Assembly (NCBI GenBank): GCA_934255435.1
Contig: CAKQNZ010000117.1
Coordinates: 1-6,851 of the forward strand
Source of the DNA: an uncultured Clostridia bacterium
GTDB taxonomy: Bacteria; Bacillota; Clostridia; Peptostreptococcales; Anaerovoracaceae
DNA: 6,851 nt
Reading direction: 5' to 3'
Made by a program: the position numbers and the translations under genes. The notes below the pieces were generated by a model. It saw only the letters and a list, made by a program, of their open reading frames with translations. It was not told the origin of the DNA and searched no databases. Positions within the stretch are counted from its first letter, which is position 1. Each line of letters begins with the position of its first letter. Below, one piece after another: positions 1-5,165 of the stretch.

Positions 1-198
1 TGATAATTCTATCGCATCTCTTCCGATGCCGGTCTCTTCCTCAAGCTCACGGTACGCTGCTTCGAAGCCGTCTTCCCCCGGTTCGATCTTGCCTCCTACC
101 AGATTGTAAAGGCCTTCATAGGGGTCCCACAGCCGTTTACAGAACAGCAGGCTTTTCTGATCTTTGCTGTATACCATTATACAATTATATCCCTGCAT
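1..198 (-). CDS. NUDIX hydrolase, N-terminal 66 residues (runs off left edge)
   Basis: NUDIX enzymes hydrolyse nucleoside diphosphates linked to another group, for example oxidised dNTPs in MutT-like members, in the cytoplasm with divalent metal. The frame opens at the ATG at 198-196 and stays open to the window edge, so the C-terminal half is missing. A complete NUDIX box is visible at about residues 36-58: GGKIEPGE, then seven residues, then RELEEETGI. This fits G-x5-E-x7-RE-hydrophobic-x-EE-x-G-hydrophobic exactly, including the metal-binding glutamates. The preceding KRLWDPYEGLYNLVGG stretch is typical of small MutT/ADP-ribose-type members. An AGAGAGG ribosome site lies about 6 bases before the ATG. 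The gene starts 34 bases after the yolD-like gene in the same direction with no terminator between, so co-transcription with the polymerase genes is likely. The family call is firm, but the substrate cannot be told from this fragment. A role in cleaning the nucleotide pool beside a translesion polymerase is an inference. Confidence 0.9.
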   Translation of the reverse strand, partial: MQGYNCIMVYSKDQKSLLFCKRLWDPYEGLYNLVGGKIEPGEDGFEAAYRELEEETGIGRDAIELS

Positions 199-232
199 TT
201 GTTTTTCCTCTCTGCTGCTCAGATGCACTGCA

Positions 233-646
233 TCATAATGTCATATCCATGATATCATCCACCGGTATCTCTCTGCCGTCTGCCATTATGATCCGGCGCC
301 TGCGTGTGTCCAGCCTGCTGACTTTTCCAGATACGGTCACGTATTCTCCACCGGATTTGCGGCTGTCGGGACGGAAATATGTTATCTTCACCTCTGCGAT
401 GTCGCCGGGCCGGTTCATGATGGTCTGCAGTTTACGGTCCAGTTCCTCTCTGGCGTTCTCGTCCAGCTCCACCCTGCGCTGTGTCTGTCTGGCGGTCTCT
501 GCGATGGCTGCCGAATGTCCTGTAAGGGCTGAGAAAGGACTGAACTGCGCCGCCCGGTCGCTGACCGGCATAGCTTTGTGTTTTCTCGACACATGATGTG
601 GCATATCTATTATATCGTCGTATCTTCCACTGTATTTCTCATCCAT
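233..646 (-). CDS. YolD-like protein, partner of Y-family polymerase
   Basis: This 137-residue protein belongs to the YolD-like family, small Firmicute proteins usually encoded directly beside a UmuC/UvrX-type Y-family polymerase. They have been proposed to act as a UmuD-like accessory factor; the biochemistry is poorly established. The recognisable block is at residues 10-50: DDIIDMPHHVS, then DRAAQFSPFSALTGH. The C-terminal half (about 84-132) is beta-rich, with IAEVKITYF, VSGKVSRLD and RRRRIIMADGREIPVDDI, suggesting a small SH3-like or WYL-like barrel. The start codon shares one base with the polymerase stop (TAATG at 648-644), which implies translational coupling and fixed stoichiometry. 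A GGGAGGG sequence lies about 11 bases upstream inside the polymerase gene, with a closer AAGG. Length and start are normal for the family. Confidence 0.88.
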   Translation of the reverse strand: MDEKYSGRYDDIIDMPHHVSRKHKAMPVSDRAAQFSPFSALTGHSAAIAETARQTQRRVELDENAREELDRKLQTIMNRPGDIAEVKITYFRPDSRKSGGEYVTVSGKVSRLDTRRRRIIMADGREIPVDDIMDMTL

Positions 647-2151
647 TACGCCTTATGCCCTCCCACATGTCCGTTGCGCTCCACCGTCGTGGCTCCTTCC
701 TCGAGGTTCATGCCCTTCAGTATCGCATTCTTGCCGAATTTTTTCTTGATATTTATTATCGCTTCCTGACGCCGCTTCTCCTGCTCAAGCTCTGCGTCCT
801 CTGCCTCTTTCTGTTTTTTCAGGGCTTCGTAGTCTGTGAAAAAGTCAAGCTGTTCGCACTCGGACTGGCTGACGGCTTCACTTTCCCTGATGACATGGTT
901 CGCCACGATGGTGACACGGCGCACCAGAAGATCTTTGTTGACGGTCCTGTGAAAGATCTCCATGGCGGCTTCAGTTATCAGTCTGCCTGAGGATGTGCTC
1001 CTGCCTATGTTTCCGGTCCCGTGGGCGTGCTTCGGCAGCTTTCGTCCGTATCGGTCGGTGGTGATCTCGCCTTTGTATTTTTTTCTTATCTTGCTGTCCT
1101 TGAGGTTCTGCACGTCATAGCCTACAGTCAGCACTATCTGGTCTGTCACCAGACCTTTTTCCACAAGATCCAGTGCCAGGAGTTCCGCCATCTCCCTGAC
1201 CACCAGCTCTGCCTTTTCGTAAGGATACGGACACTGCAGGACCTGTCCGGAATTGATGCTGTTCGTCTCCGGCTTGTATGCCTTGACATCTTTCATTGTG
1301 CATGGTTCCCAGCCCCATGCGTGGTCTATCAGCAGCTCTGCGTTCACTCCGAAAAGGCTGTACAGTATCTCTTCGTCTCTCACGGACTGCCTTGCCACAT
1401 CGCCCATCGTCAATATGCCGATCGACTCCAGTTTGCGGGCATAGCCTCTGCCTACACGCCAGAAATCCGTTATCGGCCTGTGATCCCACAGCCTGCGGCG
1501 ATAACTCATCTCGTCCAGCTCTGCGATGCGCACGCCGTCGCTATCAGGCTCAGCATGCTTCGCTACTATGTCCATTGCGATCTTTGCAAGATAAAGGTTC
1601 GTGCCTATCCCGGCAGTGGCTGTGATGCCTGTGGTCTTCAGCACGTCCCTGATCATTCTCATGGCGTACTGATGCGCCGTCAGTCCGCTGGCGCTCAGAT
1701 AGGATGTGATATCTATCAGCACCTCGTCTATGGAATACACCTGTATGTCCTCCGGCGCCACGTATTTCATATATACCTGGTAGATCTCGGTGCTGACTTC
1801 CATGTACTTCGCCATCCTCGGCGGTGCGATGATGTAGTCCAGCTCCAGGGACGGATCGCTTTTTAACTGTATATCATCACAGGACTTTCCCGAAAACTGC
1901 CCGCCCGGGGCTTTCCGCCTTCGCTGTCTGTTGACGTCCTTCACTTTCTGCACTACTTCAAAGAGCCTTGCCCTGCCCGATATGCCCCATGCTTTCAGCG
2001 CCGGGGACACCGCAAGACATATGGTCTTTTCCGTCCTGGACGCATCCGCCACCACGAGATTGGCAGTCATAGGATCCAGCCCCCGCTCCATGCACTCCAC
2101 AGAAGCATAGAACGACTTCAGATCTATTGCGATATATGTTCTGTTTTCCAT
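646..2151 (-). CDS. Y-family translesion DNA polymerase (UmuC/UvrX-like)
   Basis: This 501-residue protein is an error-prone DNA polymerase that copies damaged template. The palm begins with IAIDLKSFYASVE, giving metal ligand D10 and a probable steric-gate tyrosine Y15. The second catalytic motif is VYSIDEV at 138-144, with D142 and E143. GIGTNLYLAKIAMD (181-194) is the conserved palm/thumb segment, and FWRVGRGYARKLESIGI (230-246) is the helix-hairpin-helix of the thumb. A little-finger domain follows, up to about residue 425. QLDFF at 434-438 looks like a beta-clamp binding motif. After it come a charged helix (about 441-470, rich in E, K and R) and a tail ending RNGHVGGHKA, as in clostridial members often annotated 'DNA repair protein'. 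All catalytic residues are present, so it should be active. AAAGGAG (2157-2163) lies 5 bases before the ATG. It starts 35 bases after the HipT-like gene and overlaps the YolD-like gene by one base. No GAAC-N4-GTTC LexA box was found upstream. DinB is less likely because of length and the YolD neighbour. Confidence 0.93.
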   Translation of the reverse strand: MENRTYIAIDLKSFYASVECMERGLDPMTANLVVADASRTEKTICLAVSPALKAWGISGRARLFEVVQKVKDVNRQRRRKAPGGQFSGKSCDDIQLKSDPSLELDYIIAPPRMAKYMEVSTEIYQVYMKYVAPEDIQVYSIDEVLIDITSYLSASGLTAHQYAMRMIRDVLKTTGITATAGIGTNLYLAKIAMDIVAKHAEPDSDGVRIAELDEMSYRRRLWDHRPITDFWRVGRGYARKLESIGILTMGDVARQSVRDEEILYSLFGVNAELLIDHAWGWEPCTMKDVKAYKPETNSINSGQVLQCPYPYEKAELVVREMAELLALDLVEKGLVTDQIVLTVGYDVQNLKDSKIRKKYKGEITTDRYGRKLPKHAHGTGNIGRSTSSGRLITEAAMEIFHRTVNKDLLVRRVTIVANHVIRESEAVSQSECEQLDFFTDYEALKKQKEAEDAELEQEKRRQEAIINIKKKFGKNAILKGMNLEEGATTVERNGHVGGHKA

Positions 2152-2186
2152 GCATTCTCCTTTCTGTGCGGTGCAATGCAGCCGTT

Positions 2187-3152
2187 TTAGTGCTCCAGTA
2201 TCTCTATGCGTTCTGATATGAGTTTTTTCGTCTGTTCTTTAAAGTCATCTGACAGATATGACTCGTCACATGCCTGCATAAAATCCTGTTTGAGAGAGCA
2301 GAGATCTTCTATGATCTTCTCAGCTTCAGGCTCTGGTATACTGCACTTTTCAGCAAATATCATAAAATCCTTTCTCTTGAATCTGCTTTTTTTCCCGTTC
2401 ATGGTCAGTGCCATCTGCTCGTTATCCTCCGGAAGAACTATATTTACAGGTAGCATATCATACGCTGGGGACAAATTGTACTTCCTGTTTCCGGGGCTGC
2501 TTTCTATCAGTGAAAAGTTTTTCAGATGCATATCCGAATTCCCTGTAATAAATGAAAAAACGATCCTCCTGAACATCTCTTCTATATCGTCAGAAGCTGA
2601 TGAGGAATATTCTCTTATGATCTTTGCACATTTTTCATAAGAACCTTTGTACTTATCCATCGTCAGTCTTTCTGAAAGCTGACAGAAGTCCTCCATGGCG
2701 TACATATGTGTCATGCCGGTTTCATCTGTATATCGGTCTGTACGCTTTGTTATATATGCATACGCATCATTGTTTTTTATCAGTGCATTATCCACGGTAT
2801 CGATGCCTGACATATCTGCCATACGCATTGCAAGATTCTCGAATTCCGGAAGCATTTCATACTCTTCAGTCTGTGGTTTAAGAATATATCCTGACGGATA
2901 ATCAACTATCGTAAGCCTTGCTTCCGCATCTGTTGACAGATGCAGTGAAAGCTTTTTCTGCACTCCCGGCACAGTGATGCCTTTATTTATCGTCTCATTT
3001 GCCAGCTCGTCCAGCTTGTCTTTCGAAATATCGATCACTGGCATATCATCTGTCCCGAAGAATTTTTTTATACACGCTGCATGCCAGCTATGGGTCTTTT
3101 CATGTTCTGATGCATTTTCATTTATTGTCTTTCCGCAGTACAGACATTTCAT
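2187..3152 (-). CDS. HipT-like serine/threonine kinase toxin (HipA C-terminal type)
   Basis: The protein is a HipA-family kinase. Characterised relatives phosphorylate aminoacyl-tRNA synthetases (GltX for HipA, TrpS for HipT of E. coli O127) and so stop translation. I start it at the ATG at 3152-3150, giving 321 residues. This ATG overlaps the upstream stop as ATGA, follows AAGGGAGG (3163-3170), and begins with the family's usual KCLYCG. An in-frame ATG at 3200 lies inside hipS and is less likely. In order: a zinc-knuckle-like CxxC...HxxC (C3, C6, H24, C27); KFFG; the flexible glycine loop ITVPGVQKKLSL (59-70); the ATP lysine in YILKPQ (K92); the YITKRTDR strand (133-140); EDFCQLSERL (154-163); the catalytic loop GNSDMHLKNFSL (204-215) with D207; and the metal-binding AYDML (230-234) with D232. 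No catalytic residue is missing. The N-subdomain-1 of HipA is absent here and is supplied by the upstream gene, as in hipBST systems. Target and toxicity are not visible in sequence. Confidence 0.9.
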   Translation of the reverse strand: MKCLYCGKTINENASEHEKTHSWHAACIKKFFGTDDMPVIDISKDKLDELANETINKGITVPGVQKKLSLHLSTDAEARLTIVDYPSGYILKPQTEEYEMLPEFENLAMRMADMSGIDTVDNALIKNNDAYAYITKRTDRYTDETGMTHMYAMEDFCQLSERLTMDKYKGSYEKCAKIIREYSSSASDDIEEMFRRIVFSFITGNSDMHLKNFSLIESSPGNRKYNLSPAYDMLPVNIVLPEDNEQMALTMNGKKSRFKRKDFMIFAEKCSIPEPEAEKIIEDLCSLKQDFMQACDESYLSDDFKEQTKKLISERIEILEH

Positions 3153-3484
3153 ATATCCTCTGCCTCCCTTATACTCACATCTCCGATACAGTCTCTGCAT
3201 GACACCATAAGCAGCCCGAATCTGTCCTGATAGTCTATTTTCCAGTTCCTGTTTACGATCCCCAGCAGCCAGCCCTCTGGTATCAGCCCGTCAAAAAACG
3301 GAAACAGGACTGTAGACCGGAAAGGACTGTCTGATAACGGCATCGTCAGGCTCACTGCTACTGCGTCCTTTCGTTCAAGGTATTCATCTCTGTATCTGAA
3401 TTCATATCCGTCTTCCGTCTCGGATAATACGCCTGCCGGTATCCCCTGTATGTAAACCGAAACCGTTCTGTATCCATCAGCCAT
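3149..3484 (-). CDS. HipS-like protein (HipA N-terminal subdomain as separate gene)
   Basis: This 111-residue protein matches the N-terminal subdomain of HipA (Couple_hipA type). Visible landmarks are VSVYIQGIPAGVLSE (8-22), FRYRDEYL (29-36), VSLTMPL (44-50), FPFFDGLIPEGWL (61-73), DRFGLLMVSCRDCIGDVSI (87-105). It ends where full-length HipA would continue into the kinase, and the next gene starts on an ATGA overlap (3152-3149), so the two are translationally coupled. In the E. coli O127 HipBST system the equivalent HipS is the antitoxin and inhibits HipT by placing a conserved tryptophan in the kinase active site. W72 in the PEGW motif is the natural candidate here. The start is supported by a strong AAAGGAGGG (3492-3500) seven bases upstream. 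The order S then T matches hipBST, but no HipB-like helix-turn-helix gene precedes it. An alternative reading is a HipA gene split by a frameshift; the separate ribosome site and the zinc-knuckle start of the next gene argue against that. Confidence 0.9.
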   Translation of the reverse strand: MADGYRTVSVYIQGIPAGVLSETEDGYEFRYRDEYLERKDAVAVSLTMPLSDSPFRSTVLFPFFDGLIPEGWLLGIVNRNWKIDYQDRFGLLMVSCRDCIGDVSIREAEDI

Positions 3485-3525
3485 ATATCATCCCTCCTTT
3501 TAGCTCTTGTCATCTGACAATGTGG

Positions 3526-3687
3526 TTATCTTTTCTCTATGCCTTTTTCGTTTTTAGGCCGATCCACGATCAGATCGCATTTTAGCCTTAATTTTATTGA
3601 TACGATATCAGATGTTTATGAACTGGCATGCAACAGATTTGTAATATCACGTTCTGCACTTCCCTCGACCATCGCCCTATACGTCAC
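3526..3687 (-). pseudogene. Decayed RelE/ParE-type toxin remnant after Phd-like gene
   Basis: Read from a GTG at 3687-3685, this frame gives VTYRAMVEGSAERDITNLLH, three more residues, and a TAA at 3618-3616. The same frame then continues for 29 codons to another TAA at 3528-3526. The YR...SAERDI pattern is typical of the first strand and helix of RelE/ParE toxins, and compares with YRLTRSADTDLDDI in the intact toxin at 4902-4570. The GTG overlaps the antitoxin stop by 11 bases, the same overlap and relative frame as in the intact module. The part after the stop does not look like a toxin, and the span is about half the usual 90-110 residues, so I read this as a deleted and inactivated gene. 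The match is short and judged by eye. A short chance frame cannot be excluded. Confidence 0.5.
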
Positions 3688-3949
3688 TGAATCCGAACCT
3701 TTCTCCAAGTGCCTTGAATACATCTTCTGCGGACTTCGAATCTCCGGCTTTCAGGTCTCTGAGCCCCTCATCAAGCATACGGTGTATCTCATATCTTCTG
3801 CACATCTGGTCATACTGAGCATTTGACATGATCACAAGATCTCCGCTTCCATTTTTCGTTATGAACACCGGCTCATTGTTCTTGTTACAAAACTCCGATA
3901 TCTCATTATACTTATTCCTCAGATCACTACTTGGTCTTATTACAGGCAT
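3677..3949 (-). CDS. Phd/YefM-type antitoxin, apparently without a working partner
   Basis: The 90-residue product is a Phd/YefM-family antitoxin. Such proteins bind their own promoter through the N-terminal domain and neutralise a toxin with the C-terminal tail. The N-terminal fold is recognisable: MPVIRPSSDLRNKYNEISEF (1-20), then EPVFITKNGSGDLVIMS (26-42) with the invariant TKNG...DLVIM block. The tail (about 52-85) is helical and charged, ending ALGERFGFSDV. The ATG at 3949 is chosen because AAGGAGGTGG (3956-3965) sits just upstream. A start at 3973 would make the ribosome site itself encode RRRW. The next gene downstream should be its toxin, but only a short remnant is found. This leaves an orphan antitoxin that may still bind DNA or cross-neutralise a related toxin. 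It resembles the antitoxin at 5149-4892, mainly in the TKNG core, so they are not recent duplicates. Confidence 0.88.
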   Translation of the reverse strand: MPVIRPSSDLRNKYNEISEFCNKNNEPVFITKNGSGDLVIMSNAQYDQMCRRYEIHRMLDEGLRDLKAGDSKSAEDVFKALGERFGFSDV

Positions 3950-3955
3950 ATATAT

Positions 3956-3965
3956 CCACCTCCTT
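3956..3965 (-). promoter_or_regulatory. Ribosome binding site fixing the start of the orphan Phd gene
   Basis: AAGGAGGTGG on the minus strand is nearly a perfect anti-16S match and lies 6 bases (6-10 by core) before the ATG at 3949. It rules out the longer frame starting at 3973. Confidence 0.85.
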
Positions 3966-3988
3966 CGATACATCTCTTTTATATCATT

Positions 3989-4017
3989 ATTATATCTTTT
4001 TATTGATAAAATATCAA
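3989..4017 (-). promoter_or_regulatory. SigmaA-type promoter for the orphan Phd gene, with inverted repeat
   Basis: On the minus strand a TTGATA -35 box (4017-4012) is separated by exactly 17 bases from a perfect TATAAT -10 box (3994-3989). Transcription would start near 3982, about 33 bases before the ATG. The -35 box is one arm of a perfect inverted repeat, TTGATA-AAA-TATCAA, at 4003-4017 on the plus strand. That is a plausible operator for Phd-type autoregulation, though A/T-rich inverted repeats also occur by chance. Confidence 0.75.
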
Positions 4018-4035
4018 CTAAATATCCTCATATAT

Positions 4036-4070
4036 AAAAACCGCAGCTGCCTTTTTACGGCAGTCTGCGG
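4036..4070 (-). terminator. Rho-independent terminator of the PNPOx-like gene (possibly bidirectional)
   Basis: CCGCAG-C-TGCC (4041-4051) pairs with GGCA-GT-CTGCGG (4059-4070) around a 7-base loop, with one small internal asymmetry. On the minus strand the stem is followed at once by five Ts (4040-4036), 47 bases after the stop codon at 4117. On the plus strand TGTTTTTGTTT follows, so it could also stop transcription from the other side. It isolates the flavin-binding gene from the orphan Phd promoter. Confidence 0.85.
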
Positions 4071-4116
4071 TGTTTTTGTTTGCTATGTCTTATCTGCTGT
4101 GGTCTTTCAGCTCACA

Positions 4117-4509
4117 TCAGAACTTCACTGTTACAGGTGCTTCTGTGAAGGAGCTGAATGTTGCTGTGGCGTCCTTCAGGTAGAGGACTTCAGTGTTGTC
4201 GTCTTCCGGATCGTACATGGCTCTGAGGTCAGGGTAGTTCTCCAGCATATGTTTCTTAGGCTCGATACGGTCGTCTTTCACAACTGTCGCTGCGACCCTC
4301 AGCCACTTCTCGCCGTCGAATGCACAGAGTTCCACTTTCGGATCAGCCTGCATCTGCTTCGATACGTCTTTGACTTTGCCTGTCTGTATGTACAGCTTGT
4401 CCTCGAACATGTCGATGGTCCCGAAAGGTCTCACACGAGCCTGATCGCCATCAACAGTAGCCAGGTAATAGACTTTGCATTTCTTTAAAAAATCATATAC
4501 AGTTTTCAT
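4117..4509 (-). CDS. Pyridoxamine 5'-phosphate oxidase-like flavin-binding protein
   Basis: This 130-residue protein has the split-barrel fold of the PNPOx-like superfamily, small cytoplasmic FMN- or F420-binding proteins that are often reductases of unknown substrate. The visible pattern is an N-terminal helix with YDFLKKCKVYYLATVDGD (5-22), then ARVRPFGTID (24-33) which supplies the phosphate-binding arginines, LYIQTGKVKDVSKQM (39-53) with the TGK...K cofactor contacts, KVELCAFDGEKWLRVAATVV (58-77), and a short C-terminal helix-strand. The length suits the stand-alone clostridial members rather than true PdxH, which is about 200 residues and has a longer C-terminus, so vitamin B6 synthesis should not be assumed. 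AAAGGAGG (4518-4525) lies eight bases before the ATG. It has its own -10 box and a terminator, so it is probably a single-gene unit that sits between two toxin-antitoxin loci without functional connection. Confidence 0.87.
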   Translation of the reverse strand: MKTVYDFLKKCKVYYLATVDGDQARVRPFGTIDMFEDKLYIQTGKVKDVSKQMQADPKVELCAFDGEKWLRVAATVVKDDRIEPKKHMLENYPDLRAMYDPEDDNTEVLYLKDATATFSSFTEAPVTVKF

Positions 4510-4545
4510 TCGATTTTCCTCCTTTGCCTTTCAGCGTATATGGTT

Positions 4546-4551
4546 ATTATA
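4546..4551 (-). promoter_or_regulatory. Probable -10 box for the PNPOx-like gene
   Basis: A perfect TATAAT lies on the minus strand in the 60-base gap after the toxin gene, with a predicted start near 4539 and a leader of about 30 bases. No good -35 box is seen at 16-18 bases. A small hairpin (CCGC/GCGG, 4552-4564) occupies the spacer but has no T-run on the minus strand, so it does not look like a terminator for the toxin gene. Confidence 0.5.
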
Positions 4552-4569
4552 CCGCCTTTTGCGGAAAAT

Positions 4570-4902
4570 TCATATATCGAGTTCATGGATCATTTCATCC
4601 AGATTTCTTTTGCTGTGCAGGATCCTCAAAACAAGAATGAGACCTTCTTCATGATCAGGTATGTAACAGATCACATAGTTACCAACCGGCTTTTTTCTTA
4701 TATCGGCATTCGCAATAAATCCATTGATCATTGCCGACCTCATTTCGGGAAAAGACCTGATATCATCCACTGCTTTCTGAAAAAGATCCATAAAATGCGT
4801 TGCTGCAGTTTTGTTTGACAGATCGACAGCTATATATCTGATTATGTCGTCCAGATCAGTATCTGCACTTCGTGTAAGTCTGTAACTGTATTCAAATGCC
4901 AT
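4570..4902 (-). CDS. RelE/ParE-family toxin
   Basis: This 110-residue protein is the toxin of a type II module. The fold landmarks are YSYRLTRSADTDLDDIIRYI (5-24, first strand and helix), an alpha-helical hairpin with KTAATHFMDLFQKAVDDIRSFP (31-52), then the beta-sheet IRKKPVGNYVICYIPDHE (68-85) and the terminal strand LILVLRILHSKRNLDEMI (88-105), which carries the family's RILH..R ending. RelE members cleave ribosome-bound mRNA and ParE members poison DNA gyrase. The residues seen do not settle which applies, though the long helical hairpin favours ParE or a related clade. The length is full. The ATG lies inside the antitoxin's last codons (11-base overlap), with AAGGGGA about 5 bases upstream, the usual coupling for such pairs. 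Nothing suggests inactivation. Confidence 0.9.
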   Translation of the reverse strand: MAFEYSYRLTRSADTDLDDIIRYIAVDLSNKTAATHFMDLFQKAVDDIRSFPEMRSAMINGFIANADIRKKPVGNYVICYIPDHEEGLILVLRILHSKRNLDEMIHELDI

Positions 4903-5149
4903 ACGTTCCCCTTATACTGCTTACAGCAGAATCCCCGTCGATCGTATCTCCCGACTCTACATCCGCAAGTCCCTCTGCTACAGCTTTCGCTTCATACATT
5001 TTACCGATCATACGCTCATAATAAGCCATCTCCATTACCACCAGACGCCCATATCCGTTCTTAGTCACATAAACAGGCCCCTGCTCCTCTGCACATTGAC
5101 GCTCTATCTCAACTGTATTCTTCAGGTCTCTCATCGGTATTATTTTCAT
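4892..5149 (-). CDS. Phd/YefM-type antitoxin of the intact module
   Basis: The 85-residue product carries the Phd/YefM DNA-binding core: MKIIPMRDLKNTVEIERQC (1-19) followed by GPVYVTKNGYGRLVVMEMAYYERM (24-47), with the invariant TKNG.G.LVVM. The remainder (48-85) is a charged helix and flexible tail that would wrap the toxin. I start it at the ATG at 5149 because AAAGGAG (5158-5164) lies 8 bases upstream. The in-frame ATG at 5167 would place the ribosome site inside the gene. The stop overlaps the toxin start by 11 bases. It should neutralise the downstream toxin and, with it, repress the promoter just upstream, where two matching palindromic sites are seen. Confidence 0.9.
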   Translation of the reverse strand: MKIIPMRDLKNTVEIERQCAEEQGPVYVTKNGYGRLVVMEMAYYERMIGKMYEAKAVAEGLADVESGDTIDGDSAVSSIRGTYGI

Positions 5150-5157
5150 ACGACCAG

Positions 5158-5164
5158 CTCCTTT
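5158..5164 (-). promoter_or_regulatory. Ribosome binding site fixing the antitoxin start
   Basis: AAAGGAG on the minus strand lies 8 bases before the ATG at 5149. It lies within the first codons of the longer alternative frame from 5167, which argues that the shorter start is correct. Confidence 0.8.
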
Positions 5165-5165
5165 C

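Noticed and set aside
249..990. Plus-strand open frames opposite the YolD-like gene and the 3' end of the polymerase.
   Set aside because: Their composition is odd (serine/cysteine-rich, or hydrophobic runs mirroring charged helices), with no ribosome sites. They are shadows of the minus-strand genes.
1021..1866. A 281-codon open frame on the plus strand opposite the polymerase gene.
   Set aside because: It has no recognisable domain or good ribosome site and is the antisense shadow of a well-supported polymerase with intact catalytic motifs.
3153..3200. An upstream in-frame ATG that would lengthen the HipT-like kinase by 16 residues.
   Set aside because: It lies well inside hipS, adds a basic sequence not typical of the family, and the ATGA-coupled ATG at 3152 has a ribosome site and the expected KCLYC start.
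3559..3580. Three GATC sites in 16 bases with a CGATC/GATCG inverted repeat, considered as a terminator or methylation-controlled site.
   Set aside because: The stem is five base pairs and no T-run follows on the minus strand. Three GATC sites alone do not show regulation.
3539..3826. A 95-codon plus-strand frame across the orphan antitoxin and the gap.
   Set aside because: Most of it is antisense to the Phd-type gene and it has no recognisable domain. The minus-strand reading explains the region better.
4552..4564. A short CCGC/GCGG hairpin after the toxin gene, considered as its terminator.
   Set aside because: The stem has four base pairs and is followed by TATAAT, not a T-run, on the minus strand.
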